The translations under genes and the position numbers were made by a program. From NCBI GenBank assembly GCA_937989585.1, contig CALKRW010000039.1:1-40616 (forward strand): a stretch of 40,616 bases of DNA, read 5' to 3'. Below, piece by piece: positions 8,730-17,695 of this stretch (positions are counted from its first letter, which is position 1; each line of letters opens with the position of its first letter). This DNA is from an uncultured Porphyromonadaceae bacterium. Lineage in GTDB: Bacteria; Bacteroidota; Bacteroidia; Bacteroidales; Muribaculaceae. The notes under the pieces are model-generated. The model was not told where the DNA came from. It worked only from the letters and a program-made list of their open reading frames with translations, and made no database searches.

Positions 8730-10580
8730 TTATTCTTCGGCGGTCAGAGATGTGCGCTTGCCGTAGTCCTGGGCCCAGTTCATGGGCTTGCGCAGCCACT
8801 CGTGATTGTTGTATGCGCCCAGGCGCTGGAGTTCCTTGATGTTGTACTTGACCTCGGTCTCGGGGTCGTAGTTGATGCGCTGAACCCAGGCGTTCTCGCG
8901 CTCCTCGAGCGACAGTCCGTCGATCCAGTATGCCTGATATAGGTTGTACGGACGGCGGAGTCCGGGATAGATGATTTCCTGGCCGTCGCCGATTCCGTAG
9001 CCGTTGCGGTTGTTCGAGAAGTGGTAGCGGCGCATGTCGGTCCACTGTTCGGGCTGCATGTACATGGCGATGTACTTCTGCATCATCAGGTCGGATAGCG
9101 TGTAGTTGGCCTTGTCGAAGAACCAGTGCTCGTTGCCTACGTCGGTGCAGGCTTTCACGCGGCCGGCCTTCACGTTGTCGAAGAAGGCTATGAGCTGGTT
9201 CTCGAAGCGGGTCTTGTCGGTGTCGTCGCCGGGAGCGCCGCCTACTGCGGGATACTTGCCCTGGTTGTCGGCGAGGAAGCGGTCGAGGTGGCGCTGGATG
9301 TTCCATTCGGTTGCCTCGCGTGCCAGGTCGCATGCCTTGTTCTTGTCGCCGAGCCAGTAGTATGCCTCGGCCTGGATGAAGTAGAGTTCCTCCATCGTGA
9401 AGATTGCGTTGTAGGCGTCGGTGCCGCCGGCATAGGCGCCGCAGTACAGGTCGGGATAGTTTGCGGCCTTGAACGACGAGCCTGCGCCGATGTTGTTCTC
9501 GAGGTAACGTAGTTTTGTTGCCTTCACGTCAGGCTTGGCCGCGGTTTTGGGACCTTCGCGGGGAATGAAGAGCAGGGCCAGACGGGGATCGGAGCCATAG
9601 CCGTTCGAGCGGTCGAAGTCGCCGTTCTTACCCTCGTTGTCGGGGAATAGTACGCCCAGGCAGTTCTCCATGAAGAACTTCGATGGTACCGCATCTGTGA
9701 GTTGGTTGTCGCGCGACTCCCAGGAGTTGATCTTGGGCTGTGCCGACGACCAGGGGGCGTTCTGCTCGCCCACACCGTTCGCATTGTAGTTGTAGCGGGG
9801 CTCGTTGCCGAACCATCCGCCGTACAGTGTGCTTCCCGTGCGCCACTGGTCGATGGCCTTCTGGGCGGTCTCGATGATTTTGTTGCAGGTGGCTGCCGAA
9901 CGGTCGATGTTGGGAAGGTTGCGCAGGAGCAGGCGTGCCTGGATTGCGTACACGAGGCCCTTCCACTTGTTCAGGTCACCGCCGTAGACGCGGTCCTGTT
10001 CTGCGGTGATGGTGCGGTTGTTGGGGTTGTTGACGATGTCGGGGTCCTCGTACATGCGCAGGAGTTCGTCAGCCTCGTCGAACATCCACTTGTAGATGGA
10101 GGCCTGCGTGTCGTATTTGGGCGAGTTCGAGAGATATGCCTCCGAGCGGGGCATGTCGCCGAAGATGTCGGTTGTCAGTTGCGACGACATCAGCATGATG
10201 GTGCGGGCAATCAGTTCGTAGTTGGGCGAGCCGATGGCGCGCGAGTTCTCTATGAGTTCGTTGCCGTTGACGCCGATGTCATAGAAGTGGCGGCGCCACT
10301 GCGGGTGACGGTTCATGGTCATGAACTGCCAGCCGCTCTTGTATGCGTACGAGCCTGTCTGGCTCTTGCCCAGGGTGGTGAGGCACTGCGACAGATAGAT
10401 GCCGTATTCCGAGTGGTCGTAGACCGTCTGCGAGGCATAGAACACCAGGACCGGAAGGCCGAGTTCCGCGGTGTTGTTGTGGGCGACGTCCGGATTGACA
10501 TTCTCGTAGAGGGTGTCCTCGCACGAAGACATAGTCAGACCCAGCAGAGTCGCCATCGCGATATATTTGAGTTTTTTCAT
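8730..10580 (-). CDS. SusD/RagB family outer-membrane lipoprotein
   Basis: A 616-residue protein with lipobox TMSSC (Cys 20) followed by EDTLYEN, an acidic surface-export signature. Typical SusD-type features are an early conserved helical repeat segment (AELGLPVLVFYASQTVY), a TPR-like helical core (MFDEADELLRMYED, WKGLVYAIQARLLLRNLPN, YFIQAEAYYWLGDKNKACDLA) and a closing region (MMQKYIAMYMQPEQWTDMRRY). It forms the ligand-capturing lid on the SusC channel encoded 49 nt upstream. The overall shape is closer to the SusD-like variants that begin with NPD(V/A) than to classical starch SusD. The ligand cannot be read from sequence. Confidence 0.93.
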   Translation of the reverse strand: MKKLKYIAMATLLGLTMSSCEDTLYENVNPDVAHNNTAELGLPVLVFYASQTVYDHSEYGIYLSQCLTTLGKSQTGSYAYKSGWQFMTMNRHPQWRRHFYDIGVNGNELIENSRAIGSPNYELIARTIMLMSSQLTTDIFGDMPRSEAYLSNSPKYDTQASIYKWMFDEADELLRMYEDPDIVNNPNNRTITAEQDRVYGGDLNKWKGLVYAIQARLLLRNLPNIDRSAATCNKIIETAQKAIDQWRTGSTLYGGWFGNEPRYNYNANGVGEQNAPWSSAQPKINSWESRDNQLTDAVPSKFFMENCLGVLFPDNEGKNGDFDRSNGYGSDPRLALLFIPREGPKTAAKPDVKATKLRYLENNIGAGSSFKAANYPDLYCGAYAGGTDAYNAIFTMEELYFIQAEAYYWLGDKNKACDLAREATEWNIQRHLDRFLADNQGKYPAVGGAPGDDTDKTRFENQLIAFFDNVKAGRVKACTDVGNEHWFFDKANYTLSDLMMQKYIAMYMQPEQWTDMRRYHFSNNRNGYGIGDGQEIIYPGLRRPYNLYQAYWIDGLSLEERENAWVQRINYDPETEVKYNIKELQRLGAYNNHEWLRKPMNWAQDYGKRTSLTAEE

Positions 10581-10629
10581 TGTGAAATGTTCTTGGGTTG
10601 GAAAATTTCTTTTTGATGATGCGTGGCGA

Positions 10630-13600
10630 TCAGAATGTGACGTTCACGTTGAAGTTGAAACTGCGGAGCGAGGGAACCGAGTAGTTGTCGATACCCATCG
10701 AGCCTGTGCCGTTCGATGCCGAGGGCATTACCTGCGGGTCGGCGCCGGTGTACTTGGTGAAGAGGAAGAGGTTGCGGCCGGTCAGCGACACTTTCAGGCC
10801 CTTGACGGGGTTGCCCGAGCCGAGGCGGCGCATCAGGTTCGAGAAGTCATAGGCCACGGTCACGTAGGACATGCGCAGGTACGAGCCGTCTTCGATGAAG
10901 TTCTCCGACACGTTGCTGATGTAGTTGTTGTATGTGGTCTGGTCGAGGATGACGGCCTTGGTGTTGGGGGTGTAGGTGCCGTCGGCGTTCTCGACGAGGC
11001 CCTTGAAGACAACCTTGCGGTTGCGGTAGTTGGTCAGGTAGCCCGAGCGTCCGTTCGACATCAGGCCGCGGCCTGTCACGTTGGCGACGTCGCCGCCGAT
11101 GCGGCCGTCGAGAAGGAATGATATCGAGGCGTCCTTCCACGAGAAGGTTGAGCCGAGGCCGATCAGGCAGTCGGGCTCACGGTTGCCGATATACTGCTCC
11201 TTGAGTGACGAGATGCGGGGATAGCCCTGCTCGTCGATGAGAACCTCGCCCGTGGGCGCTTTCTCGTAGATGTTGCCGGCGAGGCCGGTGGTCGATTCGT
11301 TCAGGCGCGCTACGGTGTAGATGTCGCCGTACTGGCCGCCCTGGATGTGGGCTACGTCCTCGGGTAGGGATTTGACCTTGCCGCGGTTGAACGAGAAGTT
11401 GAGTGTGGCCGTCCAGTTGATGTCGCGGCTCTTGATGATTTCCTGCGTGCCGGTGAACTCGAGGCCGTGGTTCTCGATCGAACCCTCGTTACGGGTCTGG
11501 AGGATGGTGCCCGACGAGGGCGATACGCGGACGGTCACGATCTGGTTGTCGACCGTGGTGTTGTAGTATGCGATGTCCAGACGGGTGCGGTTGTTGAAGA
11601 AGCGCAGGTCGGCGCCTACTTCCCACGATTTTGTCATCTCGGGTTCGAGGGTGATGGCGCGAGAGAGTGTCGGGTCGACGCCGTAGCCGCCGTCGGGGAA
11701 GGTCGACCACTGCTTGTAGTTCGACGAGAACTGGTTGGCGGGGGCGTCCTTGCCTACCTTTGCCCAGTTGCCGCGGATCTTGCCGTAGTTGAAGACCGGG
11801 CTCTGGATCTTGAAGAGTTGGGTAAAGATGATACCGCCGGTGAACGAGGGGTAGAAGTACGACGAGTCAACCTGCTTCAGTGTCGACGAGCCGTCGAGAC
11901 GGCCGGTGACCGATGCCTGGATGATGTTGCGGAAGTCGAAGCGGATTTCGCCGAAGTAGCCGTACTTGTTGCGCTTGGCGTGGTTCAGGAAGACGTTGTA
12001 GTCGCCCTTGCCGTATTTCAGGTATTTGTTGTCGAGGTTGTTCATCGAGATGAAGTCGCCGTTCAGCATGAAGTGGTAGCCGCCAAGACCGGCCGAGTAA
12101 GACTTCGACTGCGAGTATTCGGCGCCGGCGAAGAAGTTCAGGTTGAAATCCTCGCTCATCTTCCAGTAGTAGTTTGCGAGGAACTGTGCGGTGAAGCGCT
12201 CCGAGCGCGAGGGCTGGAACACGTATGTGCCCATGCGCTCGTCGAAGGCTTCCTGGATGTCTTTGGGGAATTCGGTGCCGGTCTGCACGCCGTTGGCGTC
12301 ATACACGGGGTCGAAGATGAATTCCTTGTCGTTGCCCAGGTAGCGGGGAACGGTCGACGATTCGTACGAGCTCCATCCCTTGTCATAGTTGACCTTGCCT
12401 GTGAAGGTGAGGTTCTTGACGGGTTCCCATGCGATCGATCCGTTCACGATCACGCGCGAGCCCTGGCTCTCTGACTTGTCCATGTAGCGGCCGTAGTAGG
12501 GCGAGAGGGTGGCGCCGACGCGCTGCGCGTTGGTCAGCAGGTCCCAGTTGTCGTAGCGGTTGGCCCAGTTGGGAAGTCCGTTGTCGAGTTTGTAGTCTGA
12601 CATGTCGCGGTTGATGGCCCAGCCGTAGACTGTCGACATCGAGTTGCCGAAGCCGCGGCTCTTGTTGTCGATGAAGTTGGTCGACAGCATGATTTTCACC
12701 GTGCTCGAGGGATTGAACTCGCCCTTGACGAAGACGCCGAGGCGTTTCTTGTAGTCGTGGGGGACAACGCCCTCGTTGTCCATATAGTTTGCCGAGGCGT
12801 ATGCCGAGTATTTCTCGTTGCCGCCCGACAGCGATATGTCGTATTTCTGCATGAAGCCAGTGCCGAGGAACTTGCCTACGTTGTCATAGTACTTGTCGCC
12901 GGCCTCGGCGTTCATAAGCGGGCCCCAGCCGCCGGTGGCGTTGGGGGTGTAGATGCCGTTGGCGCCGCCTATGTACTGGTCCTGGAGCCAGGGTGTGTGG
13001 AGTACGTTGGAGATTTCCCAGCCGCCGTTAACGGTCACGTTCACCTTGCCGTCCTTGCCGGACTTGGTGGTGATGAGGATGACGCCGTTGGCGCCTTCCT
13101 GGCCGTAGAGCGCCGAGGCTGCGGCGCCTTTCAGCACCGACATGTTCTCGATATCCGAGGGGTTGATGTCGGCCATCGACGATGCGCCGCCGCGGATAGG
13201 CATGCCGTCGATAACGAACAGTGGCTCGTTAGACTGTGCGTTGTTGATCGACGAGATGGCGCGGATGACGATCTGCGATGCCGAGTTGGGCGAGCCGCCC
13301 GAGTTCGACACCTGAACGCCGGCGACCTTGCCCTGCAGCGAGTTGACGAAGTTGGCCGACTGTCCTGCCAGCACCTCGTCGGCATTAAGGTCCGACACGC
13401 CGAAGTTAAGTTTTGATTTGGCCTGTGACTGGCCCATGGCGGTCACTACGACTTCGTCGAGAACCTCGGAGTTCTGTGACAGGGTCACGTCTACAACCGC
13501 GCGTGAGCCGACCTTGATAGTCACGGTTTTGTAGCCGATATACGAGAACGTCAGCGAGGCGTTGTCGTTAGGCACGTTGATTGAATATTTTCCATCAATA

Positions 13601-13752
13601 TCGGTAGAGACACCGGTTTTGTGACCCGCCAGGGTGACCGATACGCCGATGGCGGGCTCGCCGTCGGGTTCGCTTACCGTACCTGTTACGGTACGGGCCG
13701 GCATGACTAAGGCAACGATGGAAAACAACAGTAGGAATAGTTGTTTTTTCAT
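10630..13752 (-). CDS. SusC/RagA family TonB-dependent outer-membrane receptor
   Basis: About 1040 residues. The ATG at 13752 (MKKQLFLLLF) is preferred over the in-frame GTG two codons upstream, because a signal peptide starts there. A carboxypeptidase-regulatory-like beta-sandwich (about 22-95, TVTGTVSEPDGEPAIGVSV, GYKTVTIKVG) is followed by a TonB-box-like EVLDEVVVTAMG. The plug (about 110-230) has the SusC signature ASALYGQEGANGVILITTK, and a 22-strand barrel ends in FNFNVNVTF. It imports oligomers across the outer membrane with TonB energy, together with the SusD homologue next to it. It is the first gene of the operon, below a leader of about 250 nt. Confidence 0.95.
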   Translation of the reverse strand: MKKQLFLLLFSIVALVMPARTVTGTVSEPDGEPAIGVSVTLAGHKTGVSTDIDGKYSINVPNDNASLTFSYIGYKTVTIKVGSRAVVDVTLSQNSEVLDEVVVTAMGQSQAKSKLNFGVSDLNADEVLAGQSANFVNSLQGKVAGVQVSNSGGSPNSASQIVIRAISSINNAQSNEPLFVIDGMPIRGGASSMADINPSDIENMSVLKGAAASALYGQEGANGVILITTKSGKDGKVNVTVNGGWEISNVLHTPWLQDQYIGGANGIYTPNATGGWGPLMNAEAGDKYYDNVGKFLGTGFMQKYDISLSGGNEKYSAYASANYMDNEGVVPHDYKKRLGVFVKGEFNPSSTVKIMLSTNFIDNKSRGFGNSMSTVYGWAINRDMSDYKLDNGLPNWANRYDNWDLLTNAQRVGATLSPYYGRYMDKSESQGSRVIVNGSIAWEPVKNLTFTGKVNYDKGWSSYESSTVPRYLGNDKEFIFDPVYDANGVQTGTEFPKDIQEAFDERMGTYVFQPSRSERFTAQFLANYYWKMSEDFNLNFFAGAEYSQSKSYSAGLGGYHFMLNGDFISMNNLDNKYLKYGKGDYNVFLNHAKRNKYGYFGEIRFDFRNIIQASVTGRLDGSSTLKQVDSSYFYPSFTGGIIFTQLFKIQSPVFNYGKIRGNWAKVGKDAPANQFSSNYKQWSTFPDGGYGVDPTLSRAITLEPEMTKSWEVGADLRFFNNRTRLDIAYYNTTVDNQIVTVRVSPSSGTILQTRNEGSIENHGLEFTGTQEIIKSRDINWTATLNFSFNRGKVKSLPEDVAHIQGGQYGDIYTVARLNESTTGLAGNIYEKAPTGEVLIDEQGYPRISSLKEQYIGNREPDCLIGLGSTFSWKDASISFLLDGRIGGDVANVTGRGLMSNGRSGYLTNYRNRKVVFKGLVENADGTYTPNTKAVILDQTTYNNYISNVSENFIEDGSYLRMSYVTVAYDFSNLMRRLGSGNPVKGLKVSLTGRNLFLFTKYTGADPQVMPSASNGTGSMGIDNYSVPSLRSFNFNVNVTF

Positions 13753-14254
13753 AATCACTTTATTTGTTTATTTCAAGGTTAATTGATTGCTGTGATGGTG
13801 TTTAAGGTTGGGTGGGCAATGTCGCCCGGGGCTTTGGCCGCGATTGTCGGCCTGTTGATCCTCGCTGTTTTTGATTGGCTTTGTCCTTTTGATTGATTAT
13901 CAGATGAATGGTATTAAAAAAAAGTGCGCTTGGCGTCAGATTGCCCGCTTTGGCTTCCTGCAGGCTCTGCCTTCTTGCTTCAGGGGCATCCTTTAATATT
14001 TCACACAAACTTAGTATAAAATTTCATATGCCGCTACTTCTGTTAAGTTACTTTAATATTTTTTGGTATTCGGGAACATATTTTAACAATAAACCGTCTC
14101 TTCTCACCGCTGTCTCTACTTCGCTGAATCCGTGGGGAAACCTTGCGGGATGGTCTTCTTTCGGATGAGTATATGTCTTTTTGATTATACATATTATAAT
14201 ATATGGAAACAAGTTTTAAGTAAATTTCCATCTTCCCGGGCGCGTCGCCTTCGA
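13753..14254. other. Divergent intergenic region and long susC leader
   Basis: This interval separates susC (minus) from trmD (plus). The only -7-like box for susC is TAAGTTTG on the minus strand (14013-14006), without a clear TTTG partner, giving a leader of about 245 nt. The leader contains a purine-rich stretch (about 13930-13995) ending in an eight-base T-run on the minus strand. No ECF sigma, anti-sigma or hybrid two-component gene is adjacent. The very AT-rich 14040-14220 part shows nothing else I can name. Confidence 0.4.
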
Positions 14255-14286
14255 TTTGGATTTCCGGTGCGGAATGGCTAACTTTG
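14255..14286 (+). promoter_or_regulatory. Promoter of trmD
   Basis: TTTG (14255-14258), a 20-nt spacer and TAACTTTG (14279-14286) form an exact consensus match. It overlaps an in-frame TTG at 14284, which therefore cannot be the start. Confidence 0.85.
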
Positions 14287-14325
14287 CAGAGGTGTTTCAC
14301 CTTAGTATTTATTTTCCGAACCTCC

Positions 14326-15000
14326 ATGCGCATCGACATAATAACCGTTCTGCCCGAAATGCTTGAGTCGCCACTCGGCTGCTCGATTGTAAAACGTGCC
14401 TGTGACAAGGGCCTGGCCGAAATTCATGTCCACAACCTGCGGGACTATACGCTCAGCAAGCACCGCAAGGTCGACGACTATCCCTTCGGCGGCGATGCGG
14501 GCATGGTAATGCAGATCGAGCCTGTAGACCGCTGTATCTCGGCCCTCAAGGCCGAGCGCGACTACGACGAGGTCATTTTCACGGCTCCCGACGGCGAGGT
14601 CTTCAACCAGCAGATTGCCAACCGCCTCTCGATGCTGCGGAACATCATCATCCTCTGCGGCCACTACAAGGGCATCGACTACCGCATACGCGAGCATCTT
14701 GTCACCCGCGAGATTTCAATCGGCGACTATGTCCTGACCGGCGGCGAGATGCCTGCCGCCATCATCACCGACGCCATTGTGCGTCTTCTTCCCGGCGCCA
14801 TGGGCGACGAGCAGTCAGCACTGACCGACTCGTTCCAGGACAATCTTCTCGAGGCGCCGATATACACCCGCCCTGCCGTCTACAAGGGCTGGGCCGTTCC
14901 GGAGATTCTTCTCTCGGGTCATGAGGCACGCATCGACGAGTGGAAGCACGAGCAGGCCCTCGAGCGCACCCGACGTCTGCGCCCCGATCTGCTGAAATAA
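14326..15000 (+). CDS. trmD: tRNA (guanine-N1)-methyltransferase TrmD
   Basis: A 224-residue protein that methylates G37 of tRNAs reading CNN codons, using S-adenosylmethionine bound in a trefoil knot. Visible motifs are MRIDIITVLPEM at the start, PFGGDAGMVMQ, the knot segments LCGHYKGIDYRI and EISIGDYVLTGGE, and the substrate segment PIYTRPAVYKGW. The length is normal for the short Bacteroidetes form. The start at 14326 is chosen because the promoter -7 box covers the upstream TTG. It stands alone: the usual rpsP, rimM and rplS partners are absent. Confidence 0.96.
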   Translation: MRIDIITVLPEMLESPLGCSIVKRACDKGLAEIHVHNLRDYTLSKHRKVDDYPFGGDAGMVMQIEPVDRCISALKAERDYDEVIFTAPDGEVFNQQIANRLSMLRNIIILCGHYKGIDYRIREHLVTREISIGDYVLTGGEMPAAIITDAIVRLLPGAMGDEQSALTDSFQDNLLEAPIYTRPAVYKGWAVPEILLSGHEARIDEWKHEQALERTRRLRPDLLK

Positions 15001-15092
15001 CGCTGGGAAGTGTTATCTCAGTTAATCCTTGTTAAGATTGCCAATCTATTCGCTTAAAACTGTTAAATTTTAGTTAAATTCAAATTTTCCTA

Positions 15093-15123
15093 TTGACATC
15101 GGCTTCCGGATGTATTAACTTTG
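15093..15123 (+). promoter_or_regulatory. Promoter of the phage-head-like gene set
   Basis: TTG with a preceding T (15093-15095), a 20-nt spacer and TAACTTTG (15116-15123). The TSS would be near 15130, about 105 nt above the first ATG. Confidence 0.7.
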
Positions 15124-15235
15124 CTTCCGGAAACACGAACCGGTCTTTTTTTCACATGTGAGAACACATCTCAGTCAAGTTTCCTGAACCTTATTCATCA
15201 ACCTTTATTTCATCAAAAAAACCTTTATTTATTTT

Positions 15236-15727
15236 ATGGAAACCCCAAAAACAACCAGTCACTCCACGCCCGCATCCGAGGGTTTTGATCTCCGCACGGC
15301 GCTTGACGCCTGCAGCGAGCTGTCTGAAAATTCAACCGAAACCAACCCTGAGCCTCCGGGCGAGACTGCTTCCGGGCCTGATCAGGACAAGTCGCCCGAC
15401 GGACCTTCCGCAGCCTCGGAATCATCCGGCAGTCATACTTCTCCCGCCGATGCCGCCGAGCGGCAGGTGGTGATTCTCGTCGAGGCCCTGCGCCGGCTCG
15501 GCTATGCCAACACCCGTGAGCAGACTCCGGATAATCAGGACATCGAGCACTTGCGCCGAGAGGCATATCTCAAGGGCCGCAACGATGCCATCGACGATTT
15601 CAAGTCATCGTCGCGGATGTTCGCCCCGGTCGGCTCACGCTCTTCAGGCGCGTCGCCGGAACCCTCCGGTTTCCTCGCCGGACGCTCCCCCGGTTTCTGG
15701 GAGACACCCGACCCTCTTGTCGGATGA
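15236..15727 (+). CDS. Small disordered protein ahead of the capsid gene; scaffold-like candidate
   Basis: A 163-residue protein. Residues 1-75 are rich in Ser, Pro, Glu and Thr and predicted disordered. A central helix (AAERQVVILVEALRRLGY, about 77-94) and a second helix (HLRREAYLKGRNDAIDDF, about 108-125) follow, then a Pro/Gly/Ser-rich tail. There is no signal peptide and no recognised family. Its position directly before a major-capsid-like gene and its disordered-plus-helical make-up are what scaffolding or capsid-assembly proteins look like, but that role is inference. The base composition matches the host core. Confidence 0.6.
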   Translation: METPKTTSHSTPASEGFDLRTALDACSELSENSTETNPEPPGETASGPDQDKSPDGPSAASESSGSHTSPADAAERQVVILVEALRRLGYANTREQTPDNQDIEHLRREAYLKGRNDAIDDFKSSSRMFAPVGSRSSGASPEPSGFLAGRSPGFWETPDPLVG

Positions 15728-15810
15728 ACAAACCTTTCTTAATCAATCTATTTTCAAAAACCAGTCTTAATCAACATTTTTAATAAACCAATTTAATTCT
15801 TAACACAACT

Positions 15811-17058
15811 ATGTCAACCATCAACACTGAAAACGGCGCTTTTATCGCCGACGAACCACTGACCACCACCATCACCAGCCAGGCCGCTCCGGGCCTCCTG
15901 CGAAACGCCATCGACGAACGCATCGTCAAAATCCGTCCTATGGCGACGCCCCTCGACCAGATTTCCCGCTGTGCGGGAGCAAAGGCATGCAATTCGCTGA
16001 AAGTCGATTTCTATGCCGTCGACTTCAAGGCCATCGAGACTGCCACCACACGCACCGTCACGGGCAACAGTACCCAGGGCGACAAGGATAATCCGTGCGT
16101 GCTCCTTCCTGTCAGCGACGCGCGCATCTTCTCCGAGTCGGACACCGTGCTTATCCCCGACGTGAGGGTAGGCGACCAGGAACTCACTCTCTATGTGGCC
16201 GAGGTAACCGCTGTCAACACCCTCATGGCTGTTCCCCTCAATTCTGCCTACGACGGCAGCGCCTTCGATTTCGGCGAGATTCCATCCGGGAGCAAGGTGA
16301 TACGCATGGGCCGCGCCGCCGCCGAACTCGACGTCCAGTCGCCTCAGTTCATGGCGCTCCCAAGGAAAAGTTCAAACAACTGCCAGATATTCAAGATGCA
16401 GATCGAGCAGTCCACATTCCAGAAACTTGCCGACAAGGAGGTGAACTGGAGTTTCTCCGACCAGGAGGAAGCCGCCATCGTCGACATGCGTCTGGGCATG
16501 GAGAAGAATTTCCTCTTCGGCACCAACAGGGTAATCACCAATCCCAGGACACAGGCCGAGATTTATCTCACCGGCGGTATCTGGAACCAGACAGACCATG
16601 ATGTCTACTATGACGAGGACACGGTATTCGATGACGCGTGGTTCGTGCAGCTCACGCACGATGCCTTCACCGGAACTGCCGCCGGCTCGGCGCGCAAGAT
16701 TCTCATCGCCGGAACTTCCCTCATGGCGAAACTCTCGAAATACACCTGCGCCAAGACCATCGACGCCTCTAAGTCACTTGTCCGATACGGCATCGAGTTC
16801 CACGAGATCCGAACCAACTTCGGCTCGCTCTATTGCGTGACCTCCGAGATCTTCGACCAGTGCGGCCACGCCGACGACGGCATCATCATCGATCCCGAGT
16901 GCCTGACCAAGTACGTCAACATTCCCTTCCGCGCCGATACCCTCGACCTGCGCACCTCGGGACAGCGCAACTCCGACGCGGTGGTGCTCACCGAGGCCTC
17001 CTGTCTCGTCCTTCGTCACCCCAGGACCCACGTCAGGGTCATCTACATGGGACAGTGA
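15811..17058 (+). CDS. Phage major-capsid-like protein (SU10/DUF5309 type suspected)
   Basis: A 415-residue soluble protein without a signal peptide. The N-terminal arm leads into RNAIDERIVKIRPMATPLDQISR, the kind of opening seen in SU10-like HK97-fold capsid proteins. Later segments IFKMQIEQSTFQKLADKEVNW, MRLGMEKNFLFG, ILIAGTSLMAKLSK and the C-terminal RVIYMG strand fit the P- and A-domains of that fold. The neighbours (connector-like and portal-like genes) support a head function. No protease gene accompanies it. It has host-like GC and an intact frame. Alternatives are a cellular nanocompartment shell or a defective prophage relic. Confidence 0.7.
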   Translation: MSTINTENGAFIADEPLTTTITSQAAPGLLRNAIDERIVKIRPMATPLDQISRCAGAKACNSLKVDFYAVDFKAIETATTRTVTGNSTQGDKDNPCVLLPVSDARIFSESDTVLIPDVRVGDQELTLYVAEVTAVNTLMAVPLNSAYDGSAFDFGEIPSGSKVIRMGRAAAELDVQSPQFMALPRKSSNNCQIFKMQIEQSTFQKLADKEVNWSFSDQEEAAIVDMRLGMEKNFLFGTNRVITNPRTQAEIYLTGGIWNQTDHDVYYDEDTVFDDAWFVQLTHDAFTGTAAGSARKILIAGTSLMAKLSKYTCAKTIDASKSLVRYGIEFHEIRTNFGSLYCVTSEIFDQCGHADDGIIIDPECLTKYVNIPFRADTLDLRTSGQRNSDAVVLTEASCLVLRHPRTHVRVIYMGQ

Positions 17059-17114
17059 CAGCATCCATGCCCTAAAGACCGCTTCATTGACTGACTGAAA
17101 AACCTATCCTGACT

Positions 17115-17651
17115 GTGAAAAAGACCCTTTCCAATACTCAGATGCTCGACCTCTGGCGCCTCGCGGCGGGACTTGTGCACGCCGAGGCCGAGGCGTCGGT
17201 CGAGCGTTTCGACAGCCTTGACATCGACCGCCGGCTCGAGATAGCGATGCGTGCGTGGTATCTCGACCTTCTAGACAATGCCCCCGTCCGCTATCTGGCT
17301 CCCGGGGACATCTCCCGGCGGCTCGTCTGGCGGCGCGACAGCGCCACCGGCACGCTCTCCGCTGACATTCCCGCCGATGTCCGGCGCATCATTGCCGTCC
17401 GGATGGACGTCTTCTCGCTCCCCGTCGATTTCGTATGCTCGGGCCGGGACCTCGTCGTACCGGCTGACGGCTACGTCTTCACCCGCTCGACCTGCTCGCC
17501 GCTCTGCTACGGCGCCGTTCCGCCCGAACCGGCCGGCGCCTCAGCATTCAGGGTACCCGAAGTGGTCCTGGCCATAACCGACCCCGGCGAGGAGACCTAC
17601 ATCCTGGACGATTCCGCACTATACCTGATACCTGATAACTGTTACTTATGA
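17115..17651 (+). CDS. Head-tail-connector-like protein, tentative
   Basis: A 178-residue protein, read from a GTG at 17115 (MKKTLSNTQML); an ATG nine codons later is possible. An N-terminal helical part (MLDLWRLAAGLVHAEAEASVE, RLEIAMRAWYLDLLDNAPV) is followed by beta-rich sequence with repeated Asp/Pro turns. The assignment as an adaptor or connector rests on size, helical opening and location between the capsid-like and portal-like genes. No family motif is certain. It ends 34 nt before the portal-like gene. Confidence 0.5.
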   Translation: MKKTLSNTQMLDLWRLAAGLVHAEAEASVERFDSLDIDRRLEIAMRAWYLDLLDNAPVRYLAPGDISRRLVWRRDSATGTLSADIPADVRRIIAVRMDVFSLPVDFVCSGRDLVVPADGYVFTRSTCSPLCYGAVPPEPAGASAFRVPEVVLAITDPGEETYILDDSALYLIPDNCYL

Positions 17652-17695
17652 CTTCTAATCACTTCGCACCTTATAACTCTGCCTTATGACTTACC
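17630..17695 (+). repeat. Short 'acttatgac'-type repeat stretch
   Basis: The junction between the connector-like and portal-like genes is built from variants of ACTTATGAC and TTATAACT. Very similar words fill 34840-34925. The portal-like ATG lies inside one copy (CCTTATGACTTACC). Confidence 0.5.

Noticed and set aside
9702..10616. 304-codon plus-strand frame opposite the SusD gene
   Set aside because: Shadow frame; SusD signal peptide and family segments are on the minus strand.
11467..12474. 335-codon plus-strand frame opposite susC
   Set aside because: Shadow frame of the barrel coding region.
13802..14008. 68-codon minus-strand frame in the susC leader
   Set aside because: It starts with TTG on top of the putative -7 box and has no family features; treated as leader sequence.
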